From contig CAUTSA010000003.1 of the NCBI GenBank assembly GCA_963540965.1, positions 1-64,000 on the forward strand: a stretch of DNA of 64,000 bases, in the 5' to 3' direction. Positions 24,405-31,170 of this stretch are shown here, piece by piece. The notes under the pieces are model-generated. The model saw only the letters and a program-made list of their open reading frames with translations, was not told the DNA's origin and did not search any database. The position numbers and the translations under genes are program-made. The DNA comes from Nanosyncoccus sp963540965. Lineage in GTDB: Bacteria; Patescibacteriota; Saccharimonadia; Saccharimonadales; Saccharimonadaceae. Numbering within the stretch: position 1 is the first letter of the stretch; each line of letters opens with the position of its first letter.

Positions 24405-25142
24405 CTAAAGTCCTAAATTGCCGTAATTCTCGGAGCCTCCTTCCCCAACGCAGAAAATCAAAGACTGGATTGGTCGCTGATTTGTCCATTTTAAAACGTC
24501 CTTTACTTCTTGTGGTATCGTATCGCAGCCTGGAATACCATTACCATCAACAGCTTTTTTCCAATCGCCATTCGGTAAGGACTTGTAGTAGATAGCCATT
24601 GAGGAGCCACCATAGGAAAGATATTGACTGTTATTGCCGTTATTTGGTCTAACCTTTATTTCGTGCGAGACTTGTGTAGTGGCAAATAGAAATTTTGCCC
24701 TACTATCGGTTGTAAGTTTTCGGATTTGAAGAATAATATTATCTTCTTCGATTAACCCCTCTTCGATTACTTCACCATTCATAGAATGAGTTTCACTTTC
24801 AACCTTATTTCTCAGTGCTTCCATGTTGGCATCAAACGCCATCGGTTTTACAATTTCTTTAATCTTAGTATTCTCAACCTCAGATTCCACCGCCTTGGTC
24901 CCGGTTGCTGCTTCGTATTTAGAAACCGTTTCGTTTGCCTTTGCCAGGTCTTCTTTTGAAGTTTTTACTTCTGTTTCGAGTTTATTTACTTGCCCAGAAA
25001 AAGAAGTAATCACATATATTAGTCCACATAAACTAACAATCGTGGCTAAACAAAAAACCGCAGCCACAATTTTCAAGCCACGGTTATTTTGATGTTTTGT
25101 TTTGTTATTATTTGTATTTTCGATTTCATCCGTATCGTACAT
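24405..25142 (-). CDS. Membrane-anchored coiled-coil protein, ftsK-flanking family, copy B
   Basis: Paralogue of copy A with the same layout: charged N-terminus, membrane helix (about 23-45), coiled coil (KLETEVKTSKEDLAKANETV), linker EAATGTKAVESEVENT, and external domain with AIYYKSLPNGDWKKAVDGNG and the CDTIPQEVKDVL segment. The coiled-coil/linker region is nearly identical to copy A in protein and very close in DNA, whereas the external domains have diverged. This suggests a tandem duplication with fast change of the exposed part. Start ATG 25142 is chosen because TAGGAG lies 5-6 nt upstream; a GTG six codons earlier would place that signal inside the gene. TATAGT lies just upstream. Confidence 0.75.
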   Translation of the reverse strand: MYDTDEIENTNNNKTKHQNNRGLKIVAAVFCLATIVSLCGLIYVITSFSGQVNKLETEVKTSKEDLAKANETVSKYEAATGTKAVESEVENTKIKEIVKPMAFDANMEALRNKVESETHSMNGEVIEEGLIEEDNIILQIRKLTTDSRAKFLFATTQVSHEIKVRPNNGNNSQYLSYGGSSMAIYYKSLPNGDWKKAVDGNGIPGCDTIPQEVKDVLKWTNQRPIQSLIFCVGEGGSENYGNLGL

Positions 25143-25223
25143 AATATCTCCTATAACCACACTATACCATAAATATGATTTTTTAAAACTAAAAAGACTT
25201 ACGCCGTCTATCTATAATTATTA

Positions 25224-25232
25224 TGCTATAAT
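25224..25232 (+). promoter_or_regulatory. Extended -10 promoter of ftsK (leaderless start)
   Basis: TGC TATAAT ends 6 nt before the ATG at 25239; no Shine-Dalgarno sequence. The divergent copy B promoter lies about 60 nt to the left. Confidence 0.8.
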
Positions 25233-25238
25233 CTGTCT

Positions 25239-27485
25239 ATGGTAAAACGTAAAAAAGGTCGACGTAAATCTCCTCGTGATGTAGCTCCCGAGCACGAGTT
25301 ACCAGGAGGTTTTTGGCGTCAAGTCTCAGCAATTCTTATGATCGCTATCTCCATCGTCCTTGTGATGACATGGTTTGGTAGTGGTGGCACCCTTCTCAAT
25401 GATTTTCATAAATTCGGCCTCTGGTTGATTGGTTATGCTACTTTTGCGATTCCTGTTATCCTCGTCTACTTAGCAGTTAAAATCTTCCGTAGTACGGATA
25501 ATCGTCTCCCAGCCGTCATCTGGATTGTTTCATTTTTAATGATCTTCTGGCTTTCTGGACTCTTTGGTTTACCTACTTACGGTACTGCCTCAGCCCAAAC
25601 TGGCGGTATTTTAGGTCAGTGGTTAAATAGTCTTGTCACACAAATTCTTAATCCTAGTGTCGCAGCCTTTATCTACCTTGTTTTAATCTTTATTACCGCT
25701 ATCTTTATTATGCAGCTTTCTCCAGCTGCTGTCTTTCGTGATCTCGCCAATCTCTTCAAGACTAGCCGTCGTGAAGAAGATGCAGAGAATGCGCGTGTGG
25801 CTCGTCGAGCTCAAGCTGATGACGCGATTAAAGCTGGCGCCCTTGGTCCATTGAAGATCAAAGCTAATGGTGTTGAGGTTTCTCCAGAGGAACTAAAATC
25901 GACACCTAAAATTGAAGTTAAAAAACCAGTTATGGATAAACCAGTCGAAGCTGAGCCGGAACGTGCCCTAATTGAAGTCTCTGATCCAAACTGGAAAATG
26001 CCAAGCACTGACCTTCTTTCTAAGAAACAAAACCCTCCTGACGGTGGTAATATTCAGCAAAATGCCTTCATTATTAACTCTACTTTTTCGGACTTCGGTA
26101 TTGAAGTTAAGCTTGATGGTGCCAATGTTGGTCCACGCGTTACGCAGTATACAATCCAACCGCCAACTGGCGTCGTTCTCTCTAAAATTGCTGCTCGTGA
26201 CAAGGAGCTGGCCCTAAATCTGGCAGTTGATAAAGTTCGTATCGAGGCTCCAATCCCTGGTACCCGCCTTGTTGGTATTGAGATTCCAAACGTTCGCCCC
26301 GCCGATGTTACTCTTCGTTCTATTCTTGAAAGTAATGAGTGGAAAAAAGAACGCAATCCACTGGCTTTCGCCGTTGGTAAGGATATTTCTGGTAATCCAG
26401 TTATTGCTAATCTTGCCAAAATGCCTCACCTCCTCATCGCTGGCACCACCGGTTCTGGTAAGTCTGTTATGACCAACACTTTAATTTCGTCACTCCTCTA
26501 TCGTAATGCGCCTAGTGATATGAAATTAATCATTGTCGACCCTAAGCAAGTAGAAATGGTGCAATACAATGACATTCCTCACCTCTTAACGCCAATTATC
26601 AACTCCACTGAAAAATCCCTTTCAGCCATGAAATGGGCGGTTAATGAAATGGAGCGTCGCTATACTTTAATGGCTGAGGAAAAAGTCAAGAAAATTGAAG
26701 ATTATAACGAGAAGCTACAAAAGAAGACTGCCACCGTTGCCGATCAGGATAATAACGAGCAGCAGCATGATGGCGGCAAGATGCCGTACATTGTAGTCGT
26801 GATTGATGAGATGGCGGACCTCATGATGCAAGCAGGGAAAGACCTTGAGCAACTAATCGTTCGTATCGCACAAAAAGGTCGTGCTTCCGGTATTCATCTT
26901 GTTCTTGCTACTCAGCGTCCTGAAGTTAAGGTCATTACTGGTCTAATTAAGGCCAACGTCCCAGGTCGTATTGCCTTCGCTGTGAACAATAATACCGATT
27001 CTCGCATCATGCTCGATATGGGCGGTGCTGAGAAGTTACTAGGAAAAGGTGACATGTTAATGCTTACCACCGAAATGATGGGTAAACCTCGCCGTATTCA
27101 GGGTGCCTATGCCTCTGATAGTGATGTTGAAAAACTGACAAACTTCCTTCGCGAGCAGCGTGCCCCTGAATATAATAATGAAGTCATTTCTCAAGCTGTT
27201 CAGATCAAAGGAATCGGCCCAACCGATGGTGGCGGCTTTGGTGATCTTGGCCGTAAATATGATCCAAATGATCCTGTCGTTCGTAAGGCTATTGAAATTA
27301 CGCTCACAAAAGGTAAATTCTCTACCGCCATGCTGCAGACCTATCTTGGTAAAGGTCACGGCTTCGTCTCTGGTCTAGCGATTTGGCTTGAAGAAATTGG
27401 CGTGATTGGCCCTGCTAATGGCAATAAGCCTCGCGAAGTAATGATTAAGAGCCTTGAAGATTTTGATCAACTAGCCAACGTATAG
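25239..27485 (+). CDS. ftsK: DNA translocase FtsK/SpoIIIE
   Basis: Septal ATP-driven motor that pumps chromosome ends into daughter cells. Four membrane helices occupy about residues 28-170. A short linker (about 175-270) with charged and Pro-rich sequence follows, much shorter than in E. coli. The motor has the alpha domain (GPRVTQYTIQPPTGVVLSKI), Walker A IAGTTGSGKSVMTNTLI (about residue 402), Walker B YIVVVIDEMADLMM, and LATQRPEVKVITGLIKAN. The C-terminal gamma winged helix (KGKFSTAMLQTYLGKGHGF) reads orientation signals. An insertion of about 20 residues with Gln/Asp/Asn (DQDNNEQQHDGG) precedes Walker B. 748 residues in total. The gene is flanked by the three coiled-coil paralogues. Confidence 0.97.
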   Translation: MVKRKKGRRKSPRDVAPEHELPGGFWRQVSAILMIAISIVLVMTWFGSGGTLLNDFHKFGLWLIGYATFAIPVILVYLAVKIFRSTDNRLPAVIWIVSFLMIFWLSGLFGLPTYGTASAQTGGILGQWLNSLVTQILNPSVAAFIYLVLIFITAIFIMQLSPAAVFRDLANLFKTSRREEDAENARVARRAQADDAIKAGALGPLKIKANGVEVSPEELKSTPKIEVKKPVMDKPVEAEPERALIEVSDPNWKMPSTDLLSKKQNPPDGGNIQQNAFIINSTFSDFGIEVKLDGANVGPRVTQYTIQPPTGVVLSKIAARDKELALNLAVDKVRIEAPIPGTRLVGIEIPNVRPADVTLRSILESNEWKKERNPLAFAVGKDISGNPVIANLAKMPHLLIAGTTGSGKSVMTNTLISSLLYRNAPSDMKLIIVDPKQVEMVQYNDIPHLLTPIINSTEKSLSAMKWAVNEMERRYTLMAEEKVKKIEDYNEKLQKKTATVADQDNNEQQHDGGKMPYIVVVIDEMADLMMQAGKDLEQLIVRIAQKGRASGIHLVLATQRPEVKVITGLIKANVPGRIAFAVNNNTDSRIMLDMGGAEKLLGKGDMLMLTTEMMGKPRRIQGAYASDSDVEKLTNFLREQRAPEYNNEVISQAVQIKGIGPTDGGGFGDLGRKYDPNDPVVRKAIEITLTKGKFSTAMLQTYLGKGHGFVSGLAIWLEEIGVIGPANGNKPREVMIKSLEDFDQLANV

Positions 27486-27496
27486 GTAGATTATAA

Positions 27497-27540
27497 TGAT
27501 AGATCTTGGTGGTTCAAAAAACAGCACACAAGATCTATCA
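27497..27540. repeat. Perfect 12-bp inverted repeat after ftsK
   Basis: TGATAGATCTTG (27497-27508), 20-nt spacer, CAAGATCTATCA (27529-27540). It lies 12 nt after the ftsK stop and before the terminator. It is not followed by a T run and so is not itself a terminator. Confidence 0.7.
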
Positions 27541-27559
27541 ACTTAGTCAAAATACCATA

Positions 27560-27591
27560 AAAAATATAGCTTCTTAGAAGCTATATTTTTT
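27560..27591. terminator. Bidirectional terminator between ftsK and copy C
   Basis: AAAAATATAGCTTC, loop TTA, GAAGCTATATTTTT, separating convergent genes. Confidence 0.85.
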
Positions 27592-27595
27592 ATTT

Positions 27596-28534
27596 CTAAA
27601 GATGTTCGTAATCGCTTCCAGTATTGCCCGTCCTGCAGCTGTAATTATTCTGTCCATCTGGCCTCTCTACATCATGATAGATTCTACGAATTTCAGCAGA
27701 ATAATCGGAACATTTCATAGGCATGTGGCCTCCGAATGCAAACTTCCATTCACCGTTTGGCAATTCTCGGTAGTATTCCTCAACCCCACCTCCGCCAGCA
27801 ACTACCAAGTTTTCATTACCAAGACTATCTTTTTCTTTGTTAAAACCACCAACTTGTAATGAAGCAAAAGCATAGGTCCCTGCTTTATTAGTGAAAATCT
27901 GTCCGTGACTAATCCACTTGTCTTTACCCATCGTATCAAGCAATTGTTGATATTTTACATCATATGCTACCGACTTATTATTAGTCACAACCGTCTTCTC
28001 TTCAGTCGTCTTATTTTCTTTTGCGATGCCCTGATCGGGCTTAGCGGCCTCCTCTAATTTAATAACGGTTTCTTGAGCCTTCTTTGTTTCTTCTTTTGAG
28101 ACCGAAAGATCATGATACAACTGCTGACGCTGGTTTTGGCTTGTAATAATAGTATAAGCAAGCGCACCAACTGCTGCGACCGTAGTTAAGGCAAAAAGTG
28201 GAGTTAGTGACATTTTCTTCTTTTCTGCAACTACTTGCTGGACTGCAGGCGTTTCGAAAGATGACATAGGCTGCACACTATGGCTAGCTACTTCTTGCTC
28301 TGGTTCATCCGCAGATTTCTCTGTGGTCTTGAAAGTATCTTCTTGTCTAGCTACTGGCTCCTTGGTCACGCCACCCATCTCTGTGGTATTTTCTGGCGAT
28401 GCGTCGACCCAGGCATTAGATTCATTGGCTACTGTCATATTCTCGGATGATCCCGTATTCATCTGATTAGTATCAAGAGAGGACTCACTATTATTTATGG
28501 TATTATCTTGACTTAGATTATTTTCGCTATCCAT
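27596..28534 (-). CDS. Membrane-anchored coiled-coil protein, ftsK-flanking family, copy C
   Basis: Third member of the family, with a longer cytoplasmic part. Residues 1-110 are Asn/Ser/Glu/Thr-rich and probably disordered. A membrane helix follows (about 113-133, LTPLFALTTVAAVGALAYTI), then a coiled coil (LSVSKEETKKAQETVIKLEEA), a linker, and the external domain with a Gly-rich loop and VEEYYRELPNGEWKFAFGGH followed by KCSDYSAEIRRIYHD, matching copy A. Two C-terminal cysteines recur. AAAGGAG stands 6 nt before the ATG. It is separated from copies A and B only by ftsK. Function unknown. Confidence 0.75.
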   Translation of the reverse strand: MDSENNLSQDNTINNSESSLDTNQMNTGSSENMTVANESNAWVDASPENTTEMGGVTKEPVARQEDTFKTTEKSADEPEQEVASHSVQPMSSFETPAVQQVVAEKKKMSLTPLFALTTVAAVGALAYTIITSQNQRQQLYHDLSVSKEETKKAQETVIKLEEAAKPDQGIAKENKTTEEKTVVTNNKSVAYDVKYQQLLDTMGKDKWISHGQIFTNKAGTYAFASLQVGGFNKEKDSLGNENLVVAGGGGVEEYYRELPNGEWKFAFGGHMPMKCSDYSAEIRRIYHDVERPDGQNNYSCRTGNTGSDYEHL

Positions 28535-28610
28535 GCGTTCTCCTTTTTCTTGATTGTAGCATAAGTTTTATTAAAAAACATAAACAGCATATCTGATATT
28601 TCCTTGCTAG

Positions 28611-28639
28611 TTGAAAAAATCGCCTCGATCTGGTATAAT
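28611..28639 (+). promoter_or_regulatory. Promoter of the rpsF-ssb-rpsR-efp-tlyA operon
   Basis: TTGAAA (28611-28616), 17 nt, TATAAT (28634-28639). The leader is about 55 nt and contains the hairpin at 28657-28682, then AGGAG before the GTG start. Confidence 0.85.
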
Positions 28640-28656
28640 TAAACCATTATTAGCTC

Positions 28657-28682
28657 AGCAAGCGACAAGAGGTGTGCTTGCT
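28657..28682 (+). promoter_or_regulatory. Leader hairpin before rpsF, possible S6:S18 control site
   Basis: AGCAAGC, 12-nt loop (GACAAGAGGTGT), GCTTGCT, ending 8 nt before the AGGAG of rpsF. In many bacteria the S6:S18 pair binds a leader hairpin of this operon to repress it. The position fits, but I cannot confirm the specific bulge sequence of the known motif. Confidence 0.4.
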
Positions 28683-28701
28683 TTAACCAAAGGAGTGCAA
28701 A

Positions 28702-29058
28702 GTGAAACAGTATGAACTTACTGTGTTGATTCATCCTGATTTGGAAATGAATCTAACACCAGCCCTAGACAAGATTAATAAATTAATCGAGTCACAAAAC
28801 GGTAAAATCGTTAAGGAAACCAACGAAGGTAAGAAGCGCCTTGCTTATTCTATTAACAAGCAAGATTACGCAGTTTACTACTTCTACGAACTTGAGCTTC
28901 CAGCTCAGGCTCCAGCTAAGATTTCTTCCACCCTTAATATTACCGACGAAGTCTTACGTTATCTCTTAGTCACTGTCGATGAACGCAAAGCTAAATTTGA
29001 AGCTAAGCGCAAAGCTCGTGCAGAAAAGACTAAAGATACCGAAGAGTCAGCAGAATAA
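28702..29058 (+). CDS. rpsF: 30S ribosomal protein S6
   Basis: Platform protein of the 30S subunit that binds as a pair with S18. The family pattern is present: YELTVLIHPDLEMNLTPALDKI, GKIVKETNEGKKRLAYSINKQDYAVYYFYELELPA and DEVLRYLLVTVDE. The GTG start at 28702 has AGGAG 6 nt upstream. The 118 residues end in a short acidic/basic tail. First gene of the five-gene operon; rpsR is third, so both members of the protein pair are made together. Confidence 0.96.
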   Translation: MKQYELTVLIHPDLEMNLTPALDKINKLIESQNGKIVKETNEGKKRLAYSINKQDYAVYYFYELELPAQAPAKISSTLNITDEVLRYLLVTVDERKAKFEAKRKARAEKTKDTEESAE

Positions 29059-29077
29059 ATAAAACGAGGAGGTTTTT

Positions 29078-29521
29078 ATGGCGCGGGGATTTAGTAAGGC
29101 AATCATTACAGGTAACGTAGTACGCGATCCTGAGCTTAGAGCCACATCTGGTGGAACTCAGGTCTGTTCGTTCTCTGTAGCAGTAAATTACAATTATGTT
29201 CAGAACGGCGAGAAAAAGGAACAAGTTTCCTATATCAACTGTTCTGCTTGGGGTAAAGCTGGCGAGATTATCGCTCAATACGCTAAGAAGGGAACCGGTA
29301 TTCTTGTTTCCGGACGTCTTTCTCAGCGTGCCTTTGAAGATAAGACTGGCGCAAAGCGTTCAGCCACCGAAATCGTTGTCGAAGATTTCAACTTCTTGGG
29401 CGGCGCGGGCGAAGGTTCTTCTTCCAGAAGTTATACTCCAAGCAGTAGTGATGAATCTGCCGATATCATTCCTGATGATATTCCAGATGAGCCTATCGAC
29501 CTCAGTGAGGTTCCATTCTAA
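29078..29521 (+). CDS. ssb: Single-stranded DNA-binding protein
   Basis: Coats single-stranded DNA in replication and repair. The OB-fold is clear: FSKAIITGNVVRDPELRATSGG, VCSFSVAVNYNY, YINCSAWGKAGEIIAQYAKKG, LVSGRLSQRAFEDKTG and ATEIVVEDFNFLG. After residue 110 a Ser-rich linker leads to the acidic tip EPIDLSEVPF, the usual docking tail for repair and replication partners (here V-P-F instead of I-P-F). A strong GAGGAGG stands 6 nt before the ATG. Between rpsF and rpsR as in many bacteria. Confidence 0.97.
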   Translation: MARGFSKAIITGNVVRDPELRATSGGTQVCSFSVAVNYNYVQNGEKKEQVSYINCSAWGKAGEIIAQYAKKGTGILVSGRLSQRAFEDKTGAKRSATEIVVEDFNFLGGAGEGSSSRSYTPSSSDESADIIPDDIPDEPIDLSEVPF

Positions 29522-29550
29522 AAATTAATTAAGAGAGAGTTTTGAGAGAA

Positions 29551-29748
29551 ATGAAAAGAATTAAAAATGATCCAAATCTTTACTTCGACTATCGTGATGT
29601 AAAGACTATGCAGCGTTATATCGACGTTTACGGTCGTATTGAGCCAATTTCAAAGACTGGTTTATCCGCTAAGCAGCAAAGACAATTAGCTGTTGCCATC
29701 AAGCGTGCTCGTCACCTTGCATTGCTTCCATTTGTATCTGCCAACTAA
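29551..29748 (+). CDS. rpsR: 30S ribosomal protein S18
   Basis: Binds 16S rRNA together with S6. Short protein (about 65 residues) with the family pattern PNLYFDYRDVKTMQRYIDVYGRIEP and GLSAKQQRQLAVAIKRARHLALLPFV. No zinc-binding cysteines are present. I place the start at ATG 29551; an in-frame TTG at 29542 with GAGAGAG close upstream would add three residues and cannot be excluded. It precedes efp by 12 nt. Confidence 0.95.
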   Translation: MKRIKNDPNLYFDYRDVKTMQRYIDVYGRIEPISKTGLSAKQQRQLAVAIKRARHLALLPFVSAN

Positions 29749-29760
29749 AAGGAGAAAACT

Positions 29761-30321
29761 ATGTACGGTCCAACCGATCTTAAGAAAAACGTACTTATCA
29801 CCTTGGACGGCCAGCCATACAAGGTTATTGAGTATTCACAAAAAGTTATGGGACGCGGTGGTTCTATTGTTAACGTTCGTGTTAAGAACTTAATCACCGG
29901 TGCTCTCATCCCAAAGACCTTCAAAGGTCAAGAAAAAATTGAGCCAGCAGAAGTTACCACTAAAAAGGTTCAATATCTTTATAAGGACGATGACAAGTTC
30001 TACTTCATGGATCCAACCACCTTCGAACAATATGAATTATCGAATGATTTAGTTGGCGATTCCAAGGATTTTATGAAAGATGGTGACGAGATGGAAATTC
30101 AGTTCTATAATGGTTCCGCTATCAACCTTACCCTTCCTAAAAATCTTTGGCTTGAAGTGACTTATACTGAAAATGCCGTCAAGGGCGACACTTCCACTTC
30201 AGTCATGAAGGATGCTACCCTTGAGACTGGCGTCGTTGTAAAAGTACCTGCCTTTATTAAGACTGGGGACGTAATTTCTGTTGATACGGAAACTTACGCC
30301 TATCGTGAGCGTCAAAAATAA
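29761..30321 (+). CDS. efp: Elongation factor P
   Basis: Relieves ribosome stalling at proline runs. Three-domain protein of 186 residues: KOW-like N-terminal domain (KKNVLITLDGQPYKVIEYSQ), two OB-like domains (FYFMDPTTFEQYELS, YAYRERQK at the end). The loop that reaches the peptidyl-transferase centre reads VMGRGGSIVN, with Arg where E. coli has the modified Lys34. AAAGGAG lies 6 nt before the ATG. The window encodes several proline-rich proteins (15858-18512, 48977-50236) that would need this factor. No modifying enzyme gene is in the window. Confidence 0.96.
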   Translation: MYGPTDLKKNVLITLDGQPYKVIEYSQKVMGRGGSIVNVRVKNLITGALIPKTFKGQEKIEPAEVTTKKVQYLYKDDDKFYFMDPTTFEQYELSNDLVGDSKDFMKDGDEMEIQFYNGSAINLTLPKNLWLEVTYTENAVKGDTSTSVMKDATLETGVVVKVPAFIKTGDVISVDTETYAYRERQK

Positions 30322-30322
30322 A

Positions 30323-30970
30323 ATGCACTCATCACGTGATCAAGACTTAAAATCGCATACGAATATGCAGACTACGCATAATCGTATGCCAGTATCACGA
30401 GCTGAGAATAAGCTTGCGGGGGCGGCGCAGGCTTTTTCTTATGATTTTCGAGGTAAAACCGTCCTCGATATCGGTTCCAGCACTGGTGGTTTTACTGAAT
30501 ACGCATTACTTCGCGGTGCTCAAAAAGTAATTGCCATAGAAAAAGGGACTAAACAAATGAAGGCTCCACTTCGTTTTGATTCGCGTATCGATTTACGAGA
30601 AAAAACCGATATTTTTTCGGTAACTCGTGACTCGTTGTCGAAGAATCAAGATGAAATTAAAGTTGACGCCATTCTCGCTGATGTCTCTTTTATTTCCTTA
30701 AAACAGGTTTTAATTCACGCTAAGGATCAGCTCGCTTCCTCTCAAACTGATTTTCTCGTCATGCTAAAACCGCAATTTGAAGCTAAGCCGTTTCAACTAA
30801 AAAATGGAATTATTAAAAACGAGGCCATTCGTCGCAGTATAATTAAGGATTTTGAATCCTGGCTGAAGAATAATGGCTTCCTTATTATTAATAAGCGTGA
30901 TAATATTCTCGCTGGCAAAAATGGCAATCTTGAACGATTTTATTTCTTAAAATTAGCTAAAAGAAGGTAG
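30323..30970 (+). CDS. TlyA-type rRNA 2'-O-methyltransferase domain protein lacking S4
   Basis: SAM-dependent FtsJ-like methyltransferase related to TlyA, which methylates ribosomal RNA. The usual N-terminal S4 RNA-binding domain (about 60 residues) is missing; the protein starts with a short polar stretch and goes directly to SRAENKLAGAAQAF. SAM motif: KTVLDIGSSTGGFTEYALLRGA; catalytic region: ILADVSFISLKQVL and MLKPQFEAK. ATG 30323 begins right after the efp stop with no separate ribosome site, so translation is probably coupled. The gene is the last of the rpsF operon. The target may differ from that of full TlyA. Confidence 0.8.
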   Translation: MHSSRDQDLKSHTNMQTTHNRMPVSRAENKLAGAAQAFSYDFRGKTVLDIGSSTGGFTEYALLRGAQKVIAIEKGTKQMKAPLRFDSRIDLREKTDIFSVTRDSLSKNQDEIKVDAILADVSFISLKQVLIHAKDQLASSQTDFLVMLKPQFEAKPFQLKNGIIKNEAIRRSIIKDFESWLKNNGFLIINKRDNILAGKNGNLERFYFLKLAKRR

Positions 30971-31040
30971 AAATCTATCATCAAGCCTCAGCTTATCATC
31001 ATAAAATCTCCCATGACCAACTCTTATCATCGCCAAAATC

Positions 31041-31069
31041 TTGTAAAATCATGCCTACTCTGCTATAAT
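31041..31069 (+). promoter_or_regulatory. Promoter of the RNase J gene
   Basis: TTGTAA (31041-31046), 17 nt, TATAAT (31064-31069) with TGC before it. The leader is about 95 nt, T/A-rich, and ends with AGAGGAAAAC before the ATG at 31171. Confidence 0.8.
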
Positions 31070-31170
31070 ATAAATAATTAATCTTACTTATTTTTAAACA
31101 CAACAAGAAATACCCCAAGAGATTTTTTGTTTGTTAATTTTGTAAGTCTTTATTATTAAAAGAGGAAAAC

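Noticed and set aside
27497..27540. dif recombination site beside ftsK
   Set aside because: The arms are 12 bp with a 20-nt spacer and do not resemble the 28-bp XerCD site with its 6-bp centre; no xer gene is present.
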